Positions 49,862 through 58,199 of a DNA stretch of 64,000 nucleotides are shown here, piece by piece. The position numbers were made by a program, and so were the translations under genes. Location: assembly GCF_016744175.1 (NCBI RefSeq), contig NZ_JADGEV010000012.1, positions 38,153 through 102,152 of the forward strand, given 5' to 3'. Under the pieces are notes generated by a model that did no database searches, had not been told where the DNA came from, and was given only the letters and a program-made list of their open reading frames with translations. Every line of letters starts with the position of its first letter. The stretch's first letter is position 1. This DNA comes from Neptunomonas sp. Its GTDB lineage: Bacteria; Pseudomonadota; Gammaproteobacteria; Pseudomonadales; Balneatricaceae.

Positions 49862-50596
49862 TCAAATACAGCGCTTAGGCGCTTCGCCTGTGTAAAGTTC
49901 ACGCTTGCCCCATGTGGCTTTATCGACACTCGACCAGCCGGTGGCATTGGCTTCTTCCTGAATCATTTCCATATTGACGGCGACACGGCGAACGCTGCCT
50001 GCTGACAATTCCACTATGTGGTGAAGCAGGTCGTCGGCTATATCAATATGTGGGGCATATAAGGGCGTTAGCTTTTTGGCATCGTCTAACGTGACCGGTT
50101 GTGCGGGCACCCAGGCGAGTATTCGTCCATGAAAACGCTCGTACTTTTTCAGCTTGTTCGGCAGTTGCTCTTCTCCGATCAGCAGAATAGCGGCTTGACT
50201 TGCTTCATAAAGGTCACGAATTAACTCAACAGCGTTCTTGTCCACTAAGTGATCCATCTCATCGATAATCAGCGGCCTGCCAGACTTAGCCAGCTCTTCG
50301 GCGGCTTGATCCAGCATGTCGGGGATCGTTGGCAAGGGACGAATACCCATCTCTTGAAGAATCGCTTTAAGTGTGGCCTTTTTGGTCCAAACGCTTTTGG
50401 CTTGCACGTAGTAGGCACGGCGGCGGTTGGCGACGTGGGTTGCAGATACTGACTTCCCAAAACCGGACGGGCCATACATGCAAACCATGCCAGGCAGGTT
50501 ACTGGTACGTGAAATAGCGCGCTCTAGCGCCACATCACAAAGGCTCAAATTAACAATGTCAGCGATTCCGTTGACCATGGGTTCTTGTGTGTTCAT
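49862..50596 (-). CDS. MuB-like transposition ATPase
   Basis: A 244-residue AAA+ ATPase with Walker A MYGPSGFGKSVSA (about residue 40) and Walker B RPLIIDEMDHL (about residue 108), followed by a sensor region and a helical C terminus. MuB polymerises on target DNA, activates the transposase and gives target immunity. It lies 70 bases downstream of the transposase gene as in Mu. Confidence 0.93.
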   Translation of the reverse strand: MNTQEPMVNGIADIVNLSLCDVALERAISRTSNLPGMVCMYGPSGFGKSVSATHVANRRRAYYVQAKSVWTKKATLKAILQEMGIRPLPTIPDMLDQAAEELAKSGRPLIIDEMDHLVDKNAVELIRDLYEASQAAILLIGEEQLPNKLKKYERFHGRILAWVPAQPVTLDDAKKLTPLYAPHIDIADDLLHHIVELSAGSVRRVAVNMEMIQEEANATGWSSVDKATWGKRELYTGEAPKRCI

Positions 50597-50666
50597 ACTT
50601 TTAGTGCTCCTTTTACTAGCGTTTGAGTGAGCATCGGGGCGGCGTTGCTGCGCTTAGCCCCGACCC

Positions 50667-52697
50667 TCAGAATTCTGCGAATCTTTGTGTTAGCGATTTA
50701 TATTCTTTCGAGCGTGGGTAGGTTGTTACCCAGTGCTGATGCTCATCAGGTACTACGGCACCACCCTCATAAGCTTGGTAAGTTTCTAGGCGCTCATCCG
50801 GCGTCATCTGCTCTGGCATCCGTAGACCATTCACTTCTATTTCGATAACCTCGGGCTGTTGCTTAGCTTTGATACGCGTTTGTATATCGTGGACGTTGCC
50901 TATGCCTGGTATAAACGTGGGTGTGTTTTGATCAAGGGCATAGCTGCCGCGACGTTCGGCTTCTATCTCGTCGATCTTCACTTCAACGCGTTTTAGGCGT
51001 GCATCCGCGCGTTTTTCACGGGCCTGCATGATGTAACTCATCGGCATGTAGTGAGCGGTATTGGCGTTCCACTCGGCTTTACAGATCAAGCGGCCTTGTT
51101 CTTGGTCATATACCCAGATGTACTGTGCATCACGAAAATCAAAGGCCACTTGCACGCTGTCTCCATGAAACTCTTCTAGCTCACGGCTGAAGTAACGGTT
51201 ATTGAGTAGACGGATCTCACCGCGCAGTACTTTGCGGGTAACGCGTGGGCGAAACACATCAGCGGCTTGGTCTTGGGTTAATAGGTGCGCTTCCCAGCCT
51301 TTGCTTTGATGCATGGCCCAGTTCTCGTTGGGTGACATATGGCGGCGTTTACCGGCTGAGTCGGTCATCTTGGGCAGTGATGCATGCGGTTTGGTGTTGT
51401 AGAAGTCCATGCGGTCTTCACAAAAGTCGATAAAGTTCTCCCAGCCTAAGAGGTGGGTTTTGCCATTCTCTTTAATCGCTTTACGACTGAGCTTGTGTTG
51501 CAGCTGGGCGGCTTCGCGGTCCATATCTTTACCGATGTATCCGGCAATAGATTTGGCACCGTCGATCCAAAGGGTTTGATGGACACGCTCGATAACGCCA
51601 CGTGCTTGTGAGTTGTAAGGCAGTGAGTGGCGAATATCGGTGCCTAAGCGGGCCAGTACGCCAATCGCCTCGTCTTTTAATAAGGCGTTGCAGTAACCGG
51701 AACCGTTATCGACATACAGCATGGCGGGCACTGCGTGGGTGCAGCTGTCGATCAGCGCATCCAATACAGCAATGCCGCTCTCGGCTAGATCAACGGAGTA
51801 ACCAACGGCTTTACGAGAAGCGATATCAATAAAGGTGGTGATCTCAGGGCGAAACGGGCGGCCGTGGCGCGGGTGAGAGACTTCTGCATCAAAGGTGTGA
51901 CCATCGGCGGTGTAGATATCTGCCGGTACTAGCTGCTCAAAAGTACGACGCACAAAGGGCATGAGGTTCTTAATCTCACGCGCACCCATGCGGCCATGTT
52001 CGCGGCTGACGTTACCGACCTTTTTAAGCAAGCGGCGCACGGCGTGGATGCTGGGTGTGCTACCTGTCCATTGCTTTTCAAATTGGCGATATGCATGTTC
52101 AACCGTTGGTTTTTCGGGCTGTTGATAACAAGTCATAAAGGTAGCGGCCCATTCTGGTATCACTACATCACGCCTGCCTTTAGGTGCGAGGCTTTTGGTA
52201 TTTGGCGACAACCAGCGCTTAAGAGTACGAACACTCGGATAAGAACTATCCCCTCGGCCTCGGCTGTCTTTGGCCATACGCAAGGCTTTGTCTAACACGG
52301 GGCTTTCATTTTCTAACGCGCCCATCATCGCTTGTGACAATAAAGTCGTCATAGCGGCTTCTTTGCTAATCCCCTGGGCGTTCATGCTCTCGATAGTGCG
52401 AACAATCGTAGTGCGTGCGTCGGTGGCTTCGCGCTGGCGCTGGGTCATTGGGCCATCTGTACCAGTAGCGATTTCTTTACATGTAGCAACCCCTGGCAGC
52501 AGCGCAGTAATCGCCTGTACTTCTAAGGCTTTGCGAGCATCAGCGGGTAGGTTGCTGATGTGGTATTCAAAGCCTTTACCGAAGGCACGCTTTTGGGATT
52601 CCCAACCAAGATTATCCGCCATGCTTCTTACGCGGCGCTCGGTTGACGGCAGCCCTGGCAGCCCTGCAAGCTCTTTAGCTGTTAGCCACTGCTTCAT
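50667..52697 (-). CDS. MuA-like DDE transposase
   Basis: A 676-residue enzyme. An N-terminal Mu-type winged helix (MKQWLTAKELAGLPGLPSTERRVRSMADNL) and further DNA-binding helices lead to the integrase core: Asp265 (YTADGHTF), Asp330 (YVDNGSGY) and Glu370 (ARGVIERVHQ), then a Mu C-terminal beta-barrel and a basic tail. It catalyses strand transfer and replicative transposition. Its ATG overlaps the stop of the preceding gene (TAATG). Confidence 0.95.
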   Translation of the reverse strand: MKQWLTAKELAGLPGLPSTERRVRSMADNLGWESQKRAFGKGFEYHISNLPADARKALEVQAITALLPGVATCKEIATGTDGPMTQRQREATDARTTIVRTIESMNAQGISKEAAMTTLLSQAMMGALENESPVLDKALRMAKDSRGRGDSSYPSVRTLKRWLSPNTKSLAPKGRRDVVIPEWAATFMTCYQQPEKPTVEHAYRQFEKQWTGSTPSIHAVRRLLKKVGNVSREHGRMGAREIKNLMPFVRRTFEQLVPADIYTADGHTFDAEVSHPRHGRPFRPEITTFIDIASRKAVGYSVDLAESGIAVLDALIDSCTHAVPAMLYVDNGSGYCNALLKDEAIGVLARLGTDIRHSLPYNSQARGVIERVHQTLWIDGAKSIAGYIGKDMDREAAQLQHKLSRKAIKENGKTHLLGWENFIDFCEDRMDFYNTKPHASLPKMTDSAGKRRHMSPNENWAMHQSKGWEAHLLTQDQAADVFRPRVTRKVLRGEIRLLNNRYFSRELEEFHGDSVQVAFDFRDAQYIWVYDQEQGRLICKAEWNANTAHYMPMSYIMQAREKRADARLKRVEVKIDEIEAERRGSYALDQNTPTFIPGIGNVHDIQTRIKAKQQPEVIEIEVNGLRMPEQMTPDERLETYQAYEGGAVVPDEHQHWVTTYPRSKEYKSLTQRFAEF

Positions 52698-53173
52698 TAT
52701 TCATCTCCTAGCAGCAGTTCAGGCTGCCGGTGCTTTTCAATATTCCCCCGCTGAAAGGCGAGGTCTTCCATCAATTGACTAAGGCCTGCAATCGCCTCAT
52801 CGGGGCTTTCATGCGTGTCGTAGAAGTCCATTACCATCCCCAATACTTCATGGGCATAACGGCTCAACTCGTTTACGTCACGGTGTTTAACCTTCCGCCC
52901 TTGCGGCATCCTTACCATTAGGTATCCAGCGCTTTGGCCGTTAAATCGCGTTACAAAATCAATCCCGCATGCATGCTCAAAAGGCTTGACGCGTATCGAA
53001 GGCATCCGCCCTGACTCCATCCACTTATAAAGCGTGAAATGACTAGCCTCACCCATAAGCTCTGCGATCTGTTCAACACTACGGTTAAGCTCTGTCTTGG
53101 CATAGTTAACGCACAACTCCATTGCATGCCTGAGGCTATGTGCTTGCTTGCGGTTCCAGACTGCACGTGTCAT
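52697..53173 (-). CDS. Putative DNA-binding early protein (CII-like)
   Basis: A 158-residue protein: LRHAMELCVNYAKTELNRSVEQIAELMGEASHFTLYKWMESGRMPSIRVKPFEHACG has a helix-turn-helix pattern similar to phage CII-type regulators, followed by VTRFNGQSAGYLMVRMPQG. The C terminus is acidic. It sits between ner and the transposase gene and may regulate the early transcript. Family assignment is tentative. Confidence 0.65.
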   Translation of the reverse strand: MTRAVWNRKQAHSLRHAMELCVNYAKTELNRSVEQIAELMGEASHFTLYKWMESGRMPSIRVKPFEHACGIDFVTRFNGQSAGYLMVRMPQGRKVKHRDVNELSRYAHEVLGMVMDFYDTHESPDEAIAGLSQLMEDLAFQRGNIEKHRQPELLLGDE

Positions 53174-53283
53174 TTGGGTGCCTCCCCGTGAGCGTTGACA
53201 TAATCAAAAACCGGTTGTGCCTCTATGCGACGATGCATTGCCAAGCTAGGCTGGTTACATAAACCAATAAGGGGAAATGACAT
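53170..53283 (-). CDS. Small early ORF between ner and the CII-like gene
   Basis: A 37-residue frame, MSFPLIGLCNQPSLAMHRRI and onward, fits exactly between ner (ends 53288) and the next gene, overlapping its ATG by four bases. AAGG is only two bases from its ATG, which is close for a ribosome site. It may be a real small gene or only a coupling frame. Confidence 0.35.
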   Translation of the reverse strand: MSFPLIGLCNQPSLAMHRRIEAQPVFDYVNAHGEAPK

Positions 53284-53287
53284 GACC

Positions 53288-53575
53288 TTAAGCAACCCGG
53301 ACATGCGGACGCTCAGCAGGTGAGGTACACTTAGGAACTGAAGACTGATAACGCGAAGGCCAGATCTCTTCGGGGCGACGGCCAAGAAACTCGGCAATGA
53401 TTTTTTGAGCCGTTGGGGCGTTAGTACGATAGAACACGTGGTACAACTGACGAGTGTTGGTATAACCATTTTCTAGCGCTAATTTTGGGAAGCTGCTACC
53501 GCGTGCTTTAACTGCGGCAAGCACCTCAATTTGTGTCCAGTCTTCAACTGGTGAGTGAATCAATGATTTGCTCAT
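53288..53575 (-). CDS. ner: Ner/Nlp-like DNA-binding early regulator
   Basis: A 95-residue protein of the Ner/SfsB/Nlp family: WTQIEVLAAVKARGSSFPKLALENGYTNTRQLYHVFYRTNAPTAQKIIAEFLGRRPEEIWPSRY, with the conserved helix-turn-helix and the final IWPSRY signature. In Mu, Ner represses the repressor and early promoters at the start of lytic growth. It is the first leftward gene after the early control region. Confidence 0.92.
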   Translation of the reverse strand: MSKSLIHSPVEDWTQIEVLAAVKARGSSFPKLALENGYTNTRQLYHVFYRTNAPTAQKIIAEFLGRRPEEIWPSRYQSSVPKCTSPAERPHVRVA

Positions 53576-53590
53576 TTTTTTGCCCTTTTA

Positions 53591-53662
53591 TGTATTACTT
53601 GTAACGGTTAGTTGTGTGGCTAACTTGTAATACAGATTAGATCACATTTATACGCAAATCAA
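53591..53662 (-). promoter_or_regulatory. Early promoter and inverted repeats between ner and the repressor
   Basis: On the leftward strand TTGATT (53657..53662), a 17-base spacer and TAATCT (53634..53639) form a good early promoter. TGTATTAC (53591..53598) and GTAATACA (53627..53634) make a perfect 8-bp inverted repeat around the likely start point, and ACTTGTAA repeats directly 26 bases apart. This is the likely Ner/repressor switch. Confidence 0.6.
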
Positions 53663-53706
53663 TACAAATGTACGCGTCCGATTTTATTTATTCATATTCG
53701 TACGCG
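53651..53706. promoter_or_regulatory. Three TACGC repeats, candidate repressor operator
   Basis: TACGC occurs at 53651, 53671 and 53701. The spacings of 20 and 30 bases put all copies on the same face of the helix. The first overlaps the early promoter spacer. They lie before the repressor start chosen here, consistent with autoregulation and repression of ner. Confidence 0.45.
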
Positions 53707-53733
53707 CTTAATTATAAAAGGCTTTGTATTTCA

Positions 53734-54459
53734 ATGGCTTATGATGACGAAAATCTGACACCAGAGAAACGGACACAGCGTCCTATTCCCAACGATAGAA
53801 TCGGACGCTTCTCTGAGCGCCTTGAATCTCTTGTTGATGAATGCGGAAGCGTACGTTCGTACGCGATAAAAGCAGGCCTATCTGAAGGCGTTATTCGTAA
53901 GTATCTTAAAGGTGGAGCACTTCCTACACTGGATCGCTTAGATCAACTGGCCTATGCCGCGAATGTTAATATTGCTTGGCTAGCAAGAGGCGAAGATCCT
54001 AAAATTAGTGAGGCTGCTAGTAGTCATCAAACCACTCCTTCAGAAGAATATGCATATGTAACGCTTTACGATGCGGAATGTAGTGCAGGTAGCGGCTCTT
54101 GGAATGATGAGTGCCGGCCTCTTACACAGTTAGCGTTCACTAAATACAGCCTACGCAAAAAGGGGCTGGATGCTAAAACACTATCGGCTATAAGGGTTAC
54201 AGGGGACTCAATGGAAGGAGATCTGTCAGACGGCGACGCCGTGATGATCGATCACGCTAAAACTGAAGTGAAAGGTGAAGGTATCTATGTGATCCGCTTG
54301 GATGGCCACCTATATGCCAAGCGACTGCAGCGCACGTTAGATGGTGTTGAAATCATTAGCACCAATAAAGCATATAAAACGACACATGTTCCAAAAGAAA
54401 GATTAAATGAACTAGATGTGATCGGCCAGGTAGTATGGGCTGCTAGCTGGACTATATAA
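53734..54459 (+). CDS. Phage repressor, LexA-type self-cleaving (HTH + S24 peptidase)
   Basis: Start at MAYDDENLTPEK (53734); an earlier in-frame ATG (53668) would run through the putative operator. The 241-residue protein has an HTH (SVRSYAIKAGLSEGVIRKYLKGGALPTLDRLDQLA, about 39-73) and a C-terminal S24 domain. The cleavage site SAG is at Ala118-Gly119, the catalytic serine at 159 (GDSMEG) and the lysine at 196 (YAKRL). DNA damage should trigger RecA-aided self-cleavage and induce the prophage. It is divergent from ner. Confidence 0.92.
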   Translation: MAYDDENLTPEKRTQRPIPNDRIGRFSERLESLVDECGSVRSYAIKAGLSEGVIRKYLKGGALPTLDRLDQLAYAANVNIAWLARGEDPKISEAASSHQTTPSEEYAYVTLYDAECSAGSGSWNDECRPLTQLAFTKYSLRKKGLDAKTLSAIRVTGDSMEGDLSDGDAVMIDHAKTEVKGEGIYVIRLDGHLYAKRLQRTLDGVEIISTNKAYKTTHVPKERLNELDVIGQVVWAASWTI

Positions 54460-54614
54460 GTGACAAACAACGCGCTACTTCTATGAATATTGCAGATGCA
54501 GCGCGCTAAATTCTAACGAGTCTAAATTTTCCTGCTACTCCTCTATATTCGCCTACAGCCCAGTAACCGCGCCCACTTATTTCCGTTTACTCTTAATTGT
54601 TCCCGTATTTAAGT

Positions 54615-54640
54615 AGTGCCAAATCAATCACTAAGTCACA
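54615..54640. repeat. Prophage early (left) end, terminal repeat
   Basis: Read inward from 54640 the sequence is TGTGACTTAG... to GGCACT, matching 18 of 26 positions at the other end with identical distance to GGCACT. It is the presumed L1 transposase site. The stretch 54460..54614 up to the repressor stop holds no gene. Confidence 0.7.
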
Positions 54641-54645
54641 CAAAT
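54641..54645. repeat. 5-bp target site duplication, early-end copy
   Basis: CAAAT follows the ACA terminus directly and equals 12705..12709. Confidence 0.85.
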
Positions 54646-54660
54646 GTGGGGCTTTGTTGT
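54645..54660 (+). terminator. Right half of the tRNA-Phe terminator, split by the prophage
   Basis: TGTGGGGCTT (54645..54654) is the 3' arm complementary to AAGCCTCACA at 12693..12702, followed by TGTTGT. See the left half. Confidence 0.7.
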
Positions 54661-54718
54661 ATCTGAAACATACCTAGCAAAGTAATAGTTAATTTAGATA
54701 ATCCGCACATTAATACAT

Positions 54719-57700
54719 CTAGATACTCTTCAGCTGAAAACCAAGCAGCAAGGAAACTTCTTCAGCGGTTACCGGCTTGCTAAATAGATAACCCTGGCCT
54801 ATATCGCACTTCAATTTTCGAAGTAACTCTAACTGTTTCTGCGACTCGATCCCTTCAGCAATGATTTTGTACCCTAAGTTATGCCCCATTTCTATCATCG
54901 AGCCGACTAAAGTTAATGTTTTTGGATCAAAAGAGATGCCATCAATAAAGCTTTTATCGATCTTTAGAATGTCGACATTCATATGCTGCAAAGATGAAAA
55001 TGATGAGTAACCAGTTCCGAAATCATCTATGGCCACCGAGATGCCAAGGTCTTTCAGACGCTGAAATGCTGAAAGGTTTTGTATATTGGTTTGTACTGTA
55101 CTTTCTGTTACTTCTAACTCTAACTTATCGGAAGCAATATCTGTCGCTTCTAACGTCTGCGTTATAAAAGAAACAAGGCCTTCATCTAAAAAATGATCCG
55201 GTGAAATATTGACTGCCGTACGGATATCGATAAAGCCTTCACTGCCCCAAGAGACCATTTGATCGCAAACTGTTTGTAAAATCCATTCGGTTAAGGGTTT
55301 GATTAAACCGATCTGTTCGGCAATTTTAATAAAATCGACGGGCGGCACTTGTCCTAATTGCGGATGGTGCCAGCGTGACAATGCTTCAACACCGATAATT
55401 TTACCCGAGGTAATATCTACCTGGGGCTGATAGACAAGCGTTATCTGCTGCTGCTCAACCGCTTCTCTTAGGTGCTGCTCAGCCTGAAATCGATACTCCG
55501 CTTTTTCAGTAAATTCTGATTCATAGAAGGAGTAACGATTTTTACCTAGATTCTTAGCTTCATATAGAGCGGTATCTGCCGCTTTTATTAACGTATTAAG
55601 GCTATTACCATCTGTTGGATAGTGCGCGATTCCAATACTACAAGCAGGCACAAGCTTCCTACCTGCTAGTGTAACCGGCTGTGATATGAAGCTTAAACAA
55701 CGTTCAGCTATCTTTACTGAATGATAATTCTCATTTACATCGTGAATGATAATGCAAAACTCATCACCACCAAGACGCGCTATAAAGTCAGCTTCACGGC
55801 AAGCTTCCTTAATTCGTTCAGCGACCTCTTTGAGCAAGAGATCTCCGGTATCATGGCCCAGACTGTCATTCACATTTTTAAAATCATCTAGATCCAAATA
55901 GAGCAAACTAAATTGATTATGGTTGCGCTCAGACAGCTTGAGGAGTTCTTCAAGGGTTAAATAGAAATAACCTCGGCTCGATAACCCAGTCAGCGTATCT
56001 CTGTAGGCCAACTCTCGTATCTGCCGGTGGTTATGCTCTCTTTCCATAATAATACCCGCGAGCCTTGCCGCAGATGTAAGGGCACCAGACTCCTCATCAT
56101 TAGGTATTGCGGGATGGTCGTAGTACATGCCGAAAGCACCTAGAACCGTGCCTGAAGAGTTTATTATAGGTTCAGACCAGCAGCAACGCATGCCATGAGG
56201 CAACGCAATATCTTTAAGATTAATCCATTTAGGGTCTGTACTAATGTTTTCAACAACTACGCGCTTACCGGTATAAGTCGATGCGCCGCAAGAGCCGACC
56301 TGAGGACCATTTTTTAGACCATTCACTGCCTCACAATAAGCCTTGGGCAGACTGGGAGCACCACCATGAAGAAGAGTCCTTCCTTCAAGTTCAAGCATTG
56401 AGCAGCGCAACCCGGGATATCGATTTTCATAGAGAAGCGCTATCTCATCATAAATCTCAGATGCCGCATTTCCTTTGGCAATCATTTCAAGGATATGAGT
56501 CGTGCGTTTATCAAAAATTTCTGACCTTTTTATATCCGATATATCAACATGAGTTCCGGTTAAACGGACGGCTTGCCCAGTAGATTTAGAAATAACCTTA
56601 AATGCGCGAGATCGTATAAATATATAGTGACCACTCTTATGCTGCATGCGCATTTCAACTTCAAACTGATCCTCTTCGTCTGATAAGTAATCCTTTACTT
56701 TTTTCAATACGTTATCTTTATCATCCGGGTGAACCATCGTAGCCCATGTAGCAAGGACAGGCTCTAACTCATCCGACTCATACCCGAGCATGCCTTTCCA
56801 ACGAGGCGAGTAATAAACCCGGTCTGTTAGAACATCCCAGTCCCATAAACCATCGTTGGCACTGCGCATAGCCAGCGTAAAACGTTCTTCGTTTCTATAC
56901 AGCTCATCTGTGCGTTGTTTTACCGTCTTTTCCAACTGCACATTGATAGAAGAGAGGTCCTGTGTTGCTTCACTAAGATGAAGCTCATATCTTTTTTGTT
57001 CATCAATATCTCGTATAACACCGACGACTCTTACTGGTTTACCATCGTCGTCTCGTTCCACCACTTCACCACGGTCAAGTACCCAAAAAATCTCACCATT
57101 TGCACGACGCATACGATACTCGTGTTCATAAATAAACTCACCCGTCGCATCTTTCAACATATTTTCAAGCGCTTCTGATACTGCGTGGCGATCACTTTCA
57201 TGCAACAGCGCAATAAAATCCTTTATCGGGTGCTGCAAACACTTATCATCAAGCCCCATAATTTGGCAGCCACGCTTATTATGGGTTACCGTATTATTTA
57301 GGAGATTCCAATCCCAGAGACCTTCCCCGGCAATATCCATTGCATAAGCGTATCGATTTTCTCGCTCTTCCAGCTTTTGATAGGCTAATTTTAGTTCGGT
57401 AATATCATTGGCAATAATCAAGACTCCAGGCTCACCTGAAGGCCCAAAGAAGGGCTTTTTGACTGAAAGGTAATGTTTAATATCACCCGTTTCATGATCA
57501 GTTGATGATTCTTCGACCCTCTGAACCTCTCCGGACCCGATAACGTCGCGCAAATTCTCGAGGTAGAAATCAACTTGTTCCTGATTGGGATTAAAATATC
57601 CGTCATCATGGCCGACAAGCTCTTCTAGTGTAGTGCCATACAGGTTGGCAAGCGCTCTATTACCCAGTATGAATCGTCCATCCCAATCCTTTATAGAAAC

Positions 57701-57910
57701 AATATTAGGCGACTCGTCAATAACAAATTTCGACAAGCTTACTTCTTGACAAAAACTCTTCCATTGCAGTAAAGCCAGCTCTTCTGTACCCGCCGCAGAC
57801 CCCATCGCCAAACAATTATCACAGCAAACTTGATAGGCGTTATTATCCGTGATTTTGACCTGAGATTTTGAGGTTTGACAGAATGGGCATGCTAAACTGC
57901 TATGAGCCAT
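54719..57910 (-). CDS. Zinc-ribbon PAS-GAF-GGDEF-EAL signalling protein
   Basis: Start at MAHSSLACPFCQ (57910), with AGG upstream, rather than an earlier TTG. The 1063-residue soluble protein has an N-terminal C4 zinc ribbon (Cys8, 11, 30, 33) like Lar-type fingers, three PAS domains (about 60-175, 185-305, 340-460), a GAF (about 475-620), GGDEF (714-718, with inhibitory RxxD five residues before it) and EAL (842-844). Both GGDEF and EAL look intact, with DDFGTGYS and AEGIES. It may make or break c-di-GMP according to bound ligands. The prophage lies just beyond its 3' end. Confidence 0.92.
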   Translation of the reverse strand: MAHSSLACPFCQTSKSQVKITDNNAYQVCCDNCLAMGSAAGTEELALLQWKSFCQEVSLSKFVIDESPNIVSIKDWDGRFILGNRALANLYGTTLEELVGHDDGYFNPNQEQVDFYLENLRDVIGSGEVQRVEESSTDHETGDIKHYLSVKKPFFGPSGEPGVLIIANDITELKLAYQKLEERENRYAYAMDIAGEGLWDWNLLNNTVTHNKRGCQIMGLDDKCLQHPIKDFIALLHESDRHAVSEALENMLKDATGEFIYEHEYRMRRANGEIFWVLDRGEVVERDDDGKPVRVVGVIRDIDEQKRYELHLSEATQDLSSINVQLEKTVKQRTDELYRNEERFTLAMRSANDGLWDWDVLTDRVYYSPRWKGMLGYESDELEPVLATWATMVHPDDKDNVLKKVKDYLSDEEDQFEVEMRMQHKSGHYIFIRSRAFKVISKSTGQAVRLTGTHVDISDIKRSEIFDKRTTHILEMIAKGNAASEIYDEIALLYENRYPGLRCSMLELEGRTLLHGGAPSLPKAYCEAVNGLKNGPQVGSCGASTYTGKRVVVENISTDPKWINLKDIALPHGMRCCWSEPIINSSGTVLGAFGMYYDHPAIPNDEESGALTSAARLAGIIMEREHNHRQIRELAYRDTLTGLSSRGYFYLTLEELLKLSERNHNQFSLLYLDLDDFKNVNDSLGHDTGDLLLKEVAERIKEACREADFIARLGGDEFCIIIHDVNENYHSVKIAERCLSFISQPVTLAGRKLVPACSIGIAHYPTDGNSLNTLIKAADTALYEAKNLGKNRYSFYESEFTEKAEYRFQAEQHLREAVEQQQITLVYQPQVDITSGKIIGVEALSRWHHPQLGQVPPVDFIKIAEQIGLIKPLTEWILQTVCDQMVSWGSEGFIDIRTAVNISPDHFLDEGLVSFITQTLEATDIASDKLELEVTESTVQTNIQNLSAFQRLKDLGISVAIDDFGTGYSSFSSLQHMNVDILKIDKSFIDGISFDPKTLTLVGSMIEMGHNLGYKIIAEGIESQKQLELLRKLKCDIGQGYLFSKPVTAEEVSLLLGFQLKSI

Positions 57911-58199
57911 AGAACCTACATTCCTCAATTTATCATGGATATCTTGTTTGAATTACGTTATCAATCATGCCCATGAACAGTTAGTTTTATAAACCTTAGT
58001 CTAGCCGTATAGCCCGCAGTTATGGCGTTTTACGATATGCTGCTATACTTATTAACATAATGATTTAATGCTGACAAATACTAGATTCTAGTTTAATTAA
58101 GCCTAGATCAACAATCATGAATCAGCCAGTTTTAGCCTGATGATTTGGGATTTTAAAGCACATATATTGCTAAACGTTAGATTACGCGACTGGTGCCCC

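Larger units (their letters stand above)
12710..54640 (-). mobile_element. Complete Mu-like transposable prophage, siphovirus-type tail
   Basis: The element is 41,931 bp, bounded by TGT...ACA with 5-bp direct repeats. It encodes a MuA-type DDE transposase, MuB ATPase, Ner, GemA, Mor, Mu-type head genes and com, and no tyrosine or serine integrase. Most genes run leftward, so the phage left (early) end is at 54640 and the right (late) end at 12710. All core genes look intact: transposition, lysis, packaging, head and tail are present without visible frameshifts, so it may be inducible. Tail genes lack a sheath and resemble transposable siphoviruses of the B3 type more than Mu itself. Confidence 0.95.

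Noticed and set aside
53170..53469. 99-residue frame overlapping most of ner
   Set aside because: Its first 60 residues are a shadow of ner; only the last 37 residues lie outside and these are listed with low confidence.
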